NCBI RefSeq assembly: GCF_000002425.4
Contig: NC_037263.1
Location: forward strand, 13,737,792 to 13,801,791
Source: Physcomitrium patens
Taxonomy: Eukaryota > Streptophyta > Bryopsida > Funariales > Funariaceae
Length of the DNA: 64,000 bases
Direction of reading: 5' to 3'
Numbering within the stretch: position 1 is the stretch's first letter; the number at the start of each line of letters is the position of its first letter. The notes under the pieces were generated by a model. That model did no database searches, had not been told where the DNA came from, and was given only the letters and a program-made list of their open reading frames with translations. This document shows positions 33,991-45,131 of the stretch, piece by piece. Both the position numbers and the translations under genes were made by a program.

Positions 33991-34308
33991 TGTCATGGAC
34001 ATATATTTATTGTAATTATTATCTAGATGATATGAATAGGTAAAAGTAGATAAAACTAGATTAATTTCATAATATCTTCTAGAAGAGCTTTCTAGAAGCT
34101 TCATAGACTTTACATGTATTTATACTTGATTGATAGGTTAGAAACTTGGTCAACAATTTAATCACATGCCACACATGTTGGTAGCTTGCAGAAAGAAATA
34201 ACTATGTAGTACCTACATAAAAAATTTCCCTTGCAAGTTAAGATACGTGTTGTACAAAGTCAACACGTTTGTGGAGGTCCTATAGAACATCGCCACATAG
34301 CTCCTAGG
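33991..34308 (+). repeat. Element E 3' LTR, first part (continues 40709-40943)
   Basis: Starts TGTCATGGACAT after the purine tract GAAGAGAGAGTAA and matches the LTR of A with many transitions. F interrupts it after CTAGG. The second part at 40709-40943 ends TCCTTGACA; together about 553 bp. Confidence 0.9.
34304..34308. repeat. Target-site duplication of element F (CTAGG; mate 40704-40708)
   Basis: Perfect 5-bp copies flank F on both sides inside the LTR of E. Confidence 0.95.
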
Positions 34309-34869
34309 TGTCAAGGACAAGAACTCGATGAAAAAATAACTGAGACAAGTGAGCCTTCACTCAAAGAGAGGTAACAAAATATATATAAACAAGTATATAT
34401 ATTGAAAGAGAAACAGGAATGGCTATTGCCAAAAGACAAGAAAACTAGAGACCCTTGAAACTAGACTAGAAGCAAGAAAGGAGTTGACAAGAGTGAAGAA
34501 GCCTTCACTCTTGTCTCTATATATATTATCTAACTAGGGGCTACGTGGTGATGTTCTATAGGACCTCCAATATGTGTTGACTTTGTAGGACACATGCCTT
34601 GACTTACAAGGCAAGTTTTTCTACGTGTGGGCCACATAGTTAGCTTGATCTTCAAGCTAACAACATGTGTGGCACATGGCCAACTTGTTGACCACGTTTC
34701 TAATCCAAAAAGTCAATTAAAGACACCTTTGAAGTCAAAGCAGCATCTAAGAAGCTTCTAAGAAGCTTCCATATTAAATATTATAGAATTAACTTACTTT
34801 TATCTACTTTTACTTACTTCTACCTATTTGTATATGTAATTATTAGCTTACATGATTATGGCCATGACA
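34309..34869 (-). repeat. Element F 3' LTR
   Basis: 561 bp; on the plus strand TGTCAAGGAC to GGCCATGACA, about 21 differences from 40143-40703. Confidence 0.96.
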
Positions 34870-34885
34870 TAACCCCCCCTTCTAG
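34870..34885 (-). other. Element F polypurine tract
   Basis: On the plus strand TAACCCCCCCTTCTAG directly follows the 3' LTR; on the element's strand it is a purine run with seven G. Confidence 0.88.
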
Positions 34886-34910
34886 AGACGAGTTCTACGA
34901 GGAGCAATCA

Positions 34911-35333
34911 TCATATGTTGAGAAAATCTATGATGTGATGAATTGTATTTGCCACATACTCTGATCTCTGTTCTCTTCAACGATGAGTGATAGGGCCTCT
35001 CAACTATCGGTAGTATCCCATACCATGGCGGGAAGACCATCTAGTTATTTGATCATTGTTGAGGCCTTCATAACTTCCTTCAAATAGAATATTTGAAATA
35101 CCATCAGGAGTTGTTCCTACCTCTAGCAAAATTACCAAACGTCGGGAGTCCCTTCTCAAATTGTGATACCAAACGTATTGTATCTCACCATCTATTCGAG
35201 GAAGAACATATCGTTCTTGAAGATCTTCATCTCGATTGCGTCGTCTTGAAGGTTGTGACAATCGTAATGTCTCGTCCGGTAGGTCAGCAAATGAAGACTC
35301 TTGAGTTGAATCCGTTGGTTGTTGGTTCTCCAT
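34911..35333 (-). pseudogene. Element F ORF3 (one Trp codon turned to stop)
   Basis: Starts MENQQPTDSTQESSFADLPD at 35333 and follows the ORF3 of A almost residue for residue (LVILLEVGTTPDGISN, SYEGLNNDQITRWSSR). A TAG at 35004-35006 replaces the Trp of HYRW in A, and a TGA follows about 10 codons later, so the last 30 codons are cut off. The in-line end is TGA at 34911-34913. Confidence 0.8.
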
Positions 35334-35427
35334 CTCTTGAGCGCCACTACTACAACGAAGCTACAAACAAGAATTGAAAGTAGAATGTTATCTTGCCTAG
35401 ATGTTGTTTCTTTTATAAAGAAAGTTT

Positions 35428-38400
35428 TCATCTTGATTTTGATGGATGTCGTCGATGAAAAGCCTCCACCGCCTTTGTTGCATTTGCAAGATTTTTTATT
35501 GGCTCCCATGTGCGTTCACTAATACCATATCCGTGCCAATGGATAAGATATTCTAATTTATTTTGGCGTCGCCTTGAATCTAAGGCTTATTCTACTTCAA
35601 ACTCTTCATTATTGTCCACTTCTATAGGAGGAGGTGGAGCTTGTCGTCTTCTTGGTATGTCCACTGTCTTGTATGGTTCAAGAAGAGACACGTGGAATAC
35701 TGGATGGATTTTTATTGACTCTGGTAGATCTAAACGATATGCAACTGGATTGATTTGTGCAGAAATAGAAAATGGTCCGAGCCTTTGATAGTCCAACTTG
35801 TCACAAAGACGAGTAATCTTGATATTGGGACGAAGTAGCCATACCTTATCACCCAAGACAAATGATGGTTGTTCCTTTCGATAGACATCCGCATTGGCCT
35901 TTTGTTATTCTTGAGCCTCTTTTAACTACGCCTTCATCGTTGCATGTAGCTCTGATAAATGAATTGCCAAATCTTTCACAGAAGGATTATCAACTTTTGA
36001 AAAGTCAAAAGTATCAAGTCGTGGATGATAACCATAATTAGCAAAGAAAGGTGTTTGTTTTATAGAAGAGTGTACCGTGTTATTGTAAGCAAACTCTGCC
36101 AATGACAAAAGAGTTGTCCAATCATCTTGTTGGTAATTAATGGTACATCTTAAATATTGCTCCAAAACTTGATTAACACGCTCCGTTTGTCCATCAGTTT
36201 GAGGATGGAATGCCGAAGATAGTTTTATATCCACTTTAAGAATCTTGAAAAGAGTCCGCCAAAATCTTGATACAAATTGAGTTCCCCTATCTGATATAAT
36301 ATCCTTGGATAATCCATGATAGCGATAGATATTGTCAAGAAAGAGCTTAGCTGTTTCTTCACCTGTGATAGATTTTGTACATGGTACAAAATGTGCCATT
36401 TTGGTAAAACGATCTACTATCACGAATATAGAGTCATAAGAACCTGAGATTGGAAGATCCGTGATGAAGTCCATAGAAACAAAAGACCATGGTTGTTCTG
36501 GAATGGGTAATGGCTGAAGAAGTCCAAAAGGTCAATGACGAGGAGTTTTTGATCTTAATCAAACTTCACATGATTATACAAAATCTTTAACTGCCTTCCA
36601 CATTTGAGGCCACCAAAAATCCCTAGATATCAGTTCCAAAGTCTTATTATATCTGAAATATCCTGCTGCTGGGAAGTCGTGACGAGCTTGAAGAACACGT
36701 AAACGAGCTTCTCCTTTTGGAACATATAGGCGTCCTTCAAAATAGAGTAGGTTGTTCTTGAATTCAAATTAAGATGGATCATGAGATTTAGAAGAATTAT
36801 TCTTGATATCATGAACAAGAGGGTCTGAAGACATACTTAACTGGACTTGCTTAAGGAAAGTTAAATCAACAGTCAATGTTGATTTTATTGCTCAAAGATG
36901 AAATTATTCCGGCTTCAAGAGAACCGTTCTTTGTTGCTCAAAAGCTACAAATCCATCTTTTGGTACAAGATAAGAATATCTAGACAAGGCATCGGATAAA
37001 CCTTGTTGTTTTCCTGGGAGATAAGTGATGATGAACTCGAATCTTGATAAAGACATGCTCCAACGAGCTTGGTGACAATTTAATACGCATGCTGACATAA
37101 AATAATCGAGGTTCTTGTGATTCATATACATGATGACTAGACTAGAAGCGCCTTCTAGATAATGACACCATTCTTAAAAAGAATCTACAATTACAAGAAG
37201 TTCTTTGTCATGGATCTCATAATTGATTTCTGCTGCTGAGAATTTTCTTGAATGAAAGGCTACTGGATGAAGTTTGTCATCTGTTCCCATTTGTGATAAA
37301 ACCACACCCAGAGCAAAGTCCGATGTATCTGTTTCCATAAAGAATGCTTTGGAAAAATCAACACGATACAAGATTGGTGCAGAAACAAACGCTGACTTCA
37401 AAGATTCAAAAGCAACTTTCGCTTCTTGATTCCATTGGAGTTTGTCTTTACAAGTCAAACGTGTAAGTGGAGCTGCAACTCAACAGAAGTCTTTGATGAA
37501 GATCCGATAGTAGTTGGCAAATCTCAAAAAACATTGGACATCTCTTACCGTTTTTGGGATCTTCCAGTCTATAATAGTTTGAACTTTCTTAGGATCCATC
37601 ATAAGTCCATCATTTGAAATGATGTAACCTAAGAAATCGACTTGAGTAGTGTGGAATATACACTTTTCTATCTTGGCATAGAGTCTTGCATCTCTTAATT
37701 TTTGTAACACACGACGAACATGAAGTTCATATTCTTTTGGATTCTTAGAATAGATCAAGATGTCGTCTAGATAACATACCACAAAATCGTCCAAAAACTC
37801 TCGAAAAACATCATTCATTAGATGTTGAAAAGCTGCTGGTGCATTTGTAAGTCCAAAAGACATGACATTGTATTCAAAATGTCCATACCTAATTCAAAAC
37901 GCAGTCTTCCATTCATCTCCTTCTTTGATGCGTACTAGATTGTATGCTCCTCAAAGATCTATTTTTGTATAGATCTTAGCTTGATTCAATTGATCAAGAA
38001 ATCCGGATATTAAAGGTAGTGGATACCTGTTTTTGATGGTAATCTTGTTGAGTCCTTGATAATCAACACACATCCATAATGATCCATCTTTTTTCTTCAC
38101 AAATAGAATTGGAGCTCCTGCCGGAGATTTAGAATGATGTATGAAATTCTTGGCTAGATTTTCTTCAATATACTCCTTGAGTTCAGTCAATTCATTTTGT
38201 GATAAACTATAGATTGGTCCGAATGGCGGTAGTGCTCCTTTTTGGAGGTCAATTGAGCAATCATAGGGACGATGTTCTGGGAGTGTATCCGCATTCTTTT
38301 TTTCACATACATCTTGAAATTCTTGATATTGGCTTGGAATGCCACTTGAAGTCTTTTCACCAGTGAAAACGGGTGTAGCATAAATAATGTATGGTGATTC

Positions 38401-38954
38401 TTTCATAGCAGCATGCAAGAAAGCTTTTGCACCTATAAATATGGGTTTAATTGAATTGGACTTATGACTCTCTACTTGCTTAACTACACTATTAGTTATA
38501 CTTTTAGAGAAAGTGAGAGTTTGGGAAATCTAGTCTATTTGAGGGTTGTATTTTTTTAACCACGATAAACCTAAAATGACTGGATTAGAGGGAGATCTAA
38601 TGATATTAAATACTACAAAACTATTATGACCATTGATTATTACTTCTATAGGAAGGATTTCGTGAGTAATATCTCCAGAAGACAATGGACGACCATCTAT
38701 GACTTCTACATGAATAGGTTTAGTTTTCTAAAATAAAGATATGCTATATCTTTTAATAAATTCTTCATCTAAAAAACACGCTGAGGCTCTTGAATCTAAC
38801 AAGGCAGAGACTTTATAATATTTAGGTCCTAAAATAACATTTAATGTAAAACAAGGAGAGGGCTCTGAGGAGAGAATAGAACCTTTATTAGAAGTTGTGC
38901 AAGGTTCCAGCCGCACTGTCTCTATTGTAGCTAGACAAACTCGTTTTGTGACAT
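35428..38954 (-). pseudogene. Element F pol relic: protease, RT, RNase H, integrase, chromodomain
   Basis: Better kept than in A. RT (YLDD at 37762-37773, reverse strand) is open from about 37863 to 37480. RNase H has TAA at 37174-37176 followed by TYLPGKQQGLSDALSR. The integrase core is open for 182 codons (36474-35926), with MDFITDLPISG, SDRGTQFVSRF and DGQTERVNQ giving D, D and E. The zinc region (about 36530-36596) has the same three stops as A. GPY-type sequence (LGPFSISAQINPVAYRL) and the chromodomain lie at about 35750-35480. Stop TGA at 35428-35430. The protease motif is LLDSRAS: Gly lost. Confidence 0.92.
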
Positions 38955-39929
38955 AATATCTTCTTTCACAGCCATACTCCTCATTTTGTGATTGCTTCGT
39001 TTCTTTGGACAATGCTGAGTAGTGTGCTTTGGTTCTCCACAATATAAACATAATCTTTCTTGACGATGACGAGTCTTTTCTTACTTAGTAAGAGGTTTGA
39101 AATGTACTGCATCAATTTGCATATCCTCTACTTCTGAATGTATGTGTTGAATAGATGTTGGTGTTGCCATTGAATTATAGTAACGTTGAGGTCCACTTGT
39201 ACGGTTCTCAGATTTGAATTCAAAAAGGCGATTGTCGCACTTCACAGCAAAGTCAATTGTTTGACTCAATGTTTGAGGATCAGGTAAGTTGAGCATTAAT
39301 TTTTTTACCTCATATTGTAATCCGTAGAGAAATTGGCTAATAAGTGCAGCATCATCCCACTTGATATCAGTTGGAAGTTGTCAAAATTGTGAAGCATATA
39401 ACGTTACTGATCGATTGCCTTGTCGTAAAATATGGATCTTATTGGTTGCAACACGAACTGCATCATGTTCTCCATACATGAATCAAAACTTTGCTAAAAA
39501 AGCCTCTAGATTATCCAATATTGGATCTCATCATTCAAGAAAAGATGAAAACCACGATAGTGCCGAACCTGAAAGAAGCGTACCAATGAATCTAACTTGT
39601 GATCCTAGAGTTGGATAGCTTTGGGATTGAAGTTCAATCACAAGTTGCACTTGATTGATAAATCCTTGAAACTTGGATCTAGTGCCATCAAACTTCTCAA
39701 GTAGGGCAATTCTTGGTTCTCTAATATTTGAAGGGTGTTCCACCATAGGAAAAAGAACATGGTTTGGTGCACATGTTTAAGCAGCTCCAACCATTTCTAT
39801 ATCTTCACTTCCTGCCAATCTTCTTGCTCCTTATGGTGGTAAATTGAGTTGATGCATCACAAGCATTAACTCCCTCAATTGCTCTTGCATTTGTGCCATT
39901 GCACTCTTCATTTCAAGAAGTTCTGCCAT
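38922..39929 (-). pseudogene. Element F gag relic
   Basis: ATG at 39929 (MAELLEMKSAMAQ, as in A). The zinc knuckle is intact: C-x2-C-x4-H-x4-C in LCLYCGEPKHTTQHCPKK near 39010-39050. The in-frame TAA near 39779 and the 2-base frameshift near 39535 are the same as in A. Ends with TAG at 38922-38924, overlapping pol. Confidence 0.86.
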
Positions 39930-40109
39930 GATAACACTTAAAAGAGAGAAGATGTCTAATATCGCTCAAGACAAATAGAAGAGAGGACTTGCGGACAAAG
40001 AAAATACTAAGGACAATATCAGTTTAGAAGAGGGTAATCCGCAACTTCTAATATGCTTATATCTTATGAAGAAAAAAGGGGTAATCCACTCTTAATCAAG
40101 ATTAGACAA

Positions 40110-40124
40110 AGCTCTGATATTGTA
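40110..40124 (-). other. Element F primer-binding site (iMet type)
   Basis: Reverse strand reads ACAATATCAGAGCTTTG, as in A, about 20 bp inside the 5' LTR end. Confidence 0.7.
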
Positions 40125-40142
40125 GGTGTACTCTTGTCAATC

Positions 40143-40703
40143 TGTCAAGGACAAGAACTTGATGAAAAAATAATTCAGACAAGTGAGCCTTCACTCAAAG
40201 AGAGGTAAAAATATATATATAAACAAGTATATATATTGAAAGAGAAACTAGAATGGCTATTGCCAAAAGACAAGAAAACTAGAGACCCTTGAAACTAGAC
40301 TAGAAGCAAGAAAGGAGTTGACAAGAGTGAAGAAGCCTTCACTCTTGTCTCTACATATATTATCTAACTAGGGGCTACGTGGCGACGTTCTATAGGACCT
40401 CTAATATGTGTTGACTTTGTAGGACACATGCCTTGACTTATAAGACAAGTTTTTCTACGTGTGGGCCACATAGTTAGCTTGATCTTCAAGCTAACAACAT
40501 ATGTGGCACATGGCCAACTTGTTGACCACGTTTCTAATCCAAAAAGTCAATTAAAGACACCTATGAAGTCAAAGCAGCATCTAGGAAGCTTCTAAAAAGC
40601 TTCCATATTAAATATTATAGAATTAACTTACTTTTATCTACTTTTACTTACTTCTACCTATTTGTATATGTAATTATTAGATTACATGATTATGGCCGTG
40701 ACA
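40143..40703 (-). repeat. Element F 5' LTR
   Basis: 561 bp, plus strand TGTCAAGGACAAG to GGCCGTGACA, followed by CTAGG. Confidence 0.96.
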
Positions 40704-40708
40704 CTAGG

Positions 40709-40943
40709 TAGATAGTATATATAGAGGGAAGAATGAAGCCTTCTTCAATCTTGTCAACTTCTTTCCTGCTTCTAGTCTAGTTTCAAGGGTCTAGTTTCAA
40801 GGGTCTCTAGTTTTCTTATCTTTTGGCAATAGCCATTCCAATTTCTTTCTTAATATACATATTTAGTTATTTCTATTTTATCATCTATCTTTGAGAAAAG
40901 TCTCACTTTTTTATTTATTTTTATCAAACTCATGTCCTTGACA
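40709..40943 (+). repeat. Element E 3' LTR, second part
   Basis: Matches the second half of the LTR of A (TAGATAGTATATATAGAG, then ATAGCCATTCC), ending TCCTTGACA at 40943. A 17-bp stretch (CTAGTTTCAAGGGTCTA) is partly duplicated near 40780. Confidence 0.9.
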
Positions 40944-43014
40944 TATAGAAAGCTTGGTACATGCTGGATGATGCGTAGGTTTACGAAAGGTAGATGTTAT
41001 GATGTGAAATTGCTAATAGATGAAAAGATGAAGAAAATATCATAATTTTGAAGATCTTATTTCAAATATATTGTAAAAAAATATCTTGAAAAAATAGATA
41101 ATAGTCAAGGGATAGAAAAGTTAAGAGTGCTAATATTGTTTTTTATGAATTAGGCTTCTACTCACTTTGTACACCAAGAAATAGGATAAAATAAGATAGA
41201 TTAGATAAATAAATAATATATTCATCTTTCAAAAGAAATTAAGAATAGTTTCTAGTAAAAATTATCTATAAAACTAGATATTGATACCTAGAGAGAGCCA
41301 ATTTTGAACTTGGATTGAAATCAGACCCCAAGGCACAAAACTGAGCTCCGACGACAATTTTGGGGTTTTTTAGCTAATTTAAGAACGGAATTAGAGAAAA
41401 AACTTGATAAAGTTTCAATAATTTCTTTTTTGAGGTGATTTGGATTTGTATTGACTTTGTAAGAGCTTTGCAAAATTAGGGTATGTTTTAGATGACTTTG
41501 GATTTGTGAAATAAAAGGAGAGGTACTTTTTGGAGAATTTTGTAAATTTGGCAATAGATCTATAAGTGAAATTTTAGAAATTTTTGGATTTATATGACTT
41601 TAATATATGTTGTGAGGTTGAGCTTGATTAAAAGACTAAATTAAGGGTTATTAAGGTTTAAACACGTCAAGAACTTGGAAAATAGAGTTTTAGGTCCAAT
41701 GAGGGTTTTTAAGATTTCTTACAATCTATTAGTTGGATTAGAGTGAAAATTATATATATGAATAGTAGACTTATTTTCTTACATATTTGAGAAATTTAAA
41801 ATCAATTGAATAGTTTAATAAGGAGATATTGGCATTGGAAATTATACATTTAGATTGAAAAAGTAGACTAGCCAACATCCGAGCAAATATTATGATTGAT
41901 CTTTTTTTTGGTGAGTATGATCTTCTTCAAAACTTTGGTACTTGTAGTCAACTTAATTGTTAAGAGATATGCAAATTTTGAATTAAAATCAATGGTTCAT
42001 TCATTAGTTATTGAAGTTTAAATATACTATAGGAATTATTTGGAATTATTTAAGATTTGATTAGGATATATTTAGGAATTGATTAGGATTTGATTAGGAT
42101 TTTTTAGGATTTTATTAGGATTTATTCAAGGTATTCTTAGGATTTTTTTAAGATTTTTTTAGGATTTGACTAAAGTTTGGTTAAGGTTTGTTTAGGATTT
42201 GATTGGAATTTGGTTAAGATTTGTTAGGTTTGACTAGGATTTATTTAGGATTTTATTAAGGTTTGTTTATGTTTTGTTTAGGATTTAATTAGATTTGGTT
42301 AGGATTTGACTAGGATTTGGTTTAGGTTTATTTAAGATTTGATTAAAGTTTGATTAAGATTTTTTTAGGATTTGATTAGGCTTTGGTTAGGAATTATCTA
42401 AGGTTTGACTAGGATTTATTTAGAATTTGATTAGGATTTGGTTAGGATTTGTTTAGGATTTATTTAGGATTTTTTTAGGATTTGGTTAGAATTTTTTTAG
42501 AATTTATTTAGGATTTGTTAAGAATTTGATTAGGATTTTATTAGAATTTGTTTAAAATTTGGTTAGAATTTAGTTAGGATTTGTTAAGGATTTGGTTAGG
42601 ATTTAGTTAGAGTTTGTTTAGGATTTGACTAGGATTTACTTAGGATTTGGTTAGGATTTGAATAGGATTTGACTAGAATTTGATTCGGGTTTTGATTAAG
42701 ATTTAATTAAGATTAGATTTTGATTAAGGTTTAATTAATATATTATTAAGGTTTTTATTTTAGTATATTTTTGAATTTCTATGTTATTTCTTTATGATTC
42801 TTTAAAGAATTTCTTAGAATACTTTGTGTTCTTATATAATTCCATTGAAATTTTGATTAAATTTGATCAATGTATGATTATATTTGCTAAACTTTAATTG
42901 TAATTTATTTAAAAATCTATTAGATTTGTTCGGACTTGTTGTTGTAATTTTCTTTTTATCTTCTATAGCTAGGTGCTTGATAAATTTTCAAGCCAAATGC
43001 CACGTAATATGATG
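40944..43014 (+). mobile_element. Relic K: 3' tail and LTR of a distant relative of element C
   Basis: From 40955 the sequence parallels the last internal bases of C: GGTACATGCTGGATGATGCG against GGTGCATACCGGAGGATGCA, then a purine tract and TGTTATGATG at 40995, matching the LTR start. The LTR end near 42963-43014 (AGCTAGGTGC ... CACGTAATATGATG) matches the LTR end of C (GACGCCCGACG ... CACGTAATACGACA) with mostly C-to-T and G-to-A changes. The inner part is unlike C and longer (about 2.0 kb) because of the repeat at 42040-42720. No coding sequence is left. Confidence 0.65.
42040..42720 (+). repeat. Degenerate TTAGGATTTG-type repeat array
   Basis: About 680 bp made of variants of TTAGGATTTGGTTAGGATTTG, with units of about 10-12 bp. 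The plus strand has almost no C. Variants include AGGATTTGATT, AGGATTTATTT and AAGATTTGATT. It resembles the plant telomere repeat TTTAGGG but keeps ATTT between the AGG groups. It lies within the LTR of K. Confidence 0.85.
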
Positions 43015-43853
43015 GCGGATGTTAGGTTTTTCTTCCATTTAATAATTGTGATTATCTTCAAATTTTGTGTACTTGTTGCTAACTTAGTTGTTGAAAAATA
43101 TGTGAATTTTTAAGTAAGATCAATAATTTCATTAATAGATATTGAGGTTTTAAATAGTACTAGGATTAAATTGAGTTGGTTAAGGTTTAGTTAGGATTTG
43201 GTTTAGGATTAGGATTTAGTTTAGGATTTGATTTGGGATTAGGTTTAGGTTTGGAATTTGTCTAAGGTTTTTTTTAGAATTTAGGATTTAAGGTTTCTTT
43301 TAAGATTTAAGATTTGTGTAGGATTTGGATTAGAATTTAGGATTTATTTAGGATTTGATGTAGGATTTAGGATTTTTCTAAGTTTTGGTTTAGGATTTAA
43401 GATTTGTCTAGGATTTAATTTAAGATTTAGGATTTTTTTAGAATTTAGTCTAAAATTTAGAATTTGTCTAAGATTTGATTTAGGATTTAGGATTTGTCTA
43501 AGATTTGATTGAAATCCATAAGGATTTCAACAAGGATTCAATTAGAACTTAGTTGAGATTTATTTAAGATATATTCGTGACTATTTTATTATTTTTTAGA
43601 ATTTCTTAAAGATTCCTTTAAGATTTATTGTAGATTTTCTTTCAATTACTTTAAGATTTCTTATTGTTTTTCTTGTAATTTCTTAAAATTTTATTTTGAA
43701 TTTAATTAAAGCTTTTTTAGTATTATTAAGATTTGATTAAGATTTTTTTAATATTCTATTAAAATTAAGATTTTATTGTAGCAATTTCTATTCTACTTTC
43801 TACAACTAAATATCCGGTGCATTTTCAAGCAAGACTTCATGTAATACATCACT
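43015..43853 (+). repeat. Second, shortened copy of the K LTR 3' half
   Basis: Parallels 41880-43014: both begin with a shared block (ATGATCTTCTTCAAAACTTT against GTGATTATCTTCAAATTTTG; then CAACTTAATTGTTAA against TAACTTAGTTGTTGA), go on through a TTAGGATTTG-type array (here 43180-43510, units AGGATTTAGGATTTG), and end with a C-type LTR terminus (TTCTACAACTAAATATCCGG ... TGTAATACATCA). It could be a second LTR of a collapsed element or a tandem duplication. Confidence 0.6.
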
Positions 43854-44304
43854 ATGCCAATAGATAAGATATTCCAATTTATTTCAACACCACCTTGAGT
43901 TTAGAACTTCTTCCACTTCAAACTCTTTATTATTGTCTACTTCTATAAGAGGAGGTAGGGCTTGACTTCTTCTTGGTATATTCATAGTCTTGTATGATTC
44001 AAAAAGAGACAAGTAGAAGATAGGATGGATCTTCGTTGACTCCGATAGATATAATGGATAAGCAACTAGATTGATTTATCTACAAATAAAAAAAAATGCA
44101 AGCCTATAGTAGTCCAACTTATCATAAGGATAAGTAGTCTTGATATTATGACAAAGTAACTATACTATAAAATGGATAGGATATTTTTTGTTTTACAATA
44201 CATAATATGTAGAATTAAGAGGATCTAATAAATTAATAAAAAGATAGTTTAAAAGATAAGAAGGATAATGTAGTCAAAAAAAGTAGTTATCATGAGTTGT
44301 GTAT

Positions 44305-44660
44305 GATAAAATAAATATTGGAAAAATAAAAGATATTATCTAATATAAGTTAGTAATAGTTAAAGGACATCAAAAGGTAATAGGAAAGTTACCAAGGTGG
44401 CAGCTAGGATTTATAATGGCGGCTAGATTAAGTAGCACCTAAGATTTGGAGTGGGAGCTAAGTTAAGTAGAATTTAGGATTTAGTTGAATGAAGTAAGGA
44501 TGAATGAGAATGAAGTTGAGCTACAATAGATATAAATTCTACCTATGAGTGAAGGGTGTTGGAAATAAGAGGCATCTCATTCTATACTTCTCTTATGTCT
44601 AACCTTGCTGATTTTTACTTACTTGTGTCTTGCTTATTGTATTTATTCAATAGGTTATGG
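44305..44660 (+). repeat. Element H 5' LTR (approximate)
   Basis: Aligned with 48415-48729 through shared blocks: TAAGTTAGTAATAGTTAAAGG against TAAGTTGCTAATGGTCAAAGG, and the conserved stretch at 44570-44650. Edges are set by where similarity begins and ends. Confidence 0.65.
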
Positions 44661-45131
44661 GCCCACAAATACTTGATTATGCTTCTTAAGTAACTTAAAG
44701 TTATTTGCTAGTTGTTGCTTTTGTGTGGAGTAGATCTTATAGTATTTATTGATGTTAGGGTTTCTATAATCTAATCTTATATTTTGGCTTGTAGAAGTTT
44801 TAATTGAGGCCTTATAGATCCCTAACATTTGTTTGAAGGTTCTTAATTCCTAGGATTGAGTGATTAAGACCTTATACAAAGACCTTGATAGTATCTTTGG
44901 TGTTCTGGAAGTTTTAGTAAAAAAGTGAGTTTTATGAGTTAAAAAACATTATGGTGAGGTTGATTGGAGTCTACATACTTCTTAAAAGCTTTGAAAGTTA
45001 AGTTAAAAGTGTTTGAAGTGAAGAAACACTCATTTATTTATAAGAAGGTATTTTGAGATTTTGCTAGTGCAAATTTGTTTTGGTGATTTTAAGCACATAG
45101 AGACTCTTTTTCTTGATATTTTTTAATAGAC

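Larger units (their letters stand above)
34309..40703 (-). mobile_element. Element F: chromovirus, full length, near twin of A
   Basis: 6395 bp in reverse orientation: 5' LTR (40143-40703), iMet-type primer site, gag (38922-39929), pol (35428-38954), ORF3 (34911-35333), polypurine tract, 3' LTR (34309-34869). The LTRs differ at about 21 of 561 positions. It shares with A the same in-frame stops in the integrase zinc region, the gag frameshift and other defects, yet it keeps intact some parts broken in A (zinc-knuckle Cys, Gln codons in the RNase H end). F lies inside the LTR of a member of its own family. Confidence 0.97.
12604..40943 (+). mobile_element. Element E: old 5'-truncated chromovirus carrying nested elements B, C and F
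   Basis: E has the same family structure as A. It starts abruptly at ATGATGCATCAATTC, which corresponds to about base 2643 of A, so the 5' LTR, primer site and first gag codons are missing. Its pieces are gag and pol (12604-17008), the pol end plus ORF3 relic (33411-33955), and the 3' LTR in two parts (33991-34308 and 40709-40943). Element B is inserted in the chromodomain end and F in the LTR. E is more decayed than A or F, as expected for the oldest layer. Confidence 0.93.

Noticed and set aside
42040-43510. True telomere or interstitial telomeric repeat
   Set aside because: The unit is TTAGGATTTG-like and not TTTAGGG, and the arrays sit between LTR-like ends.
42040-43510. CRISPR-like repeat array
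   Set aside because: No regular direct repeat with unique spacers, and the context is a plant nuclear genome.
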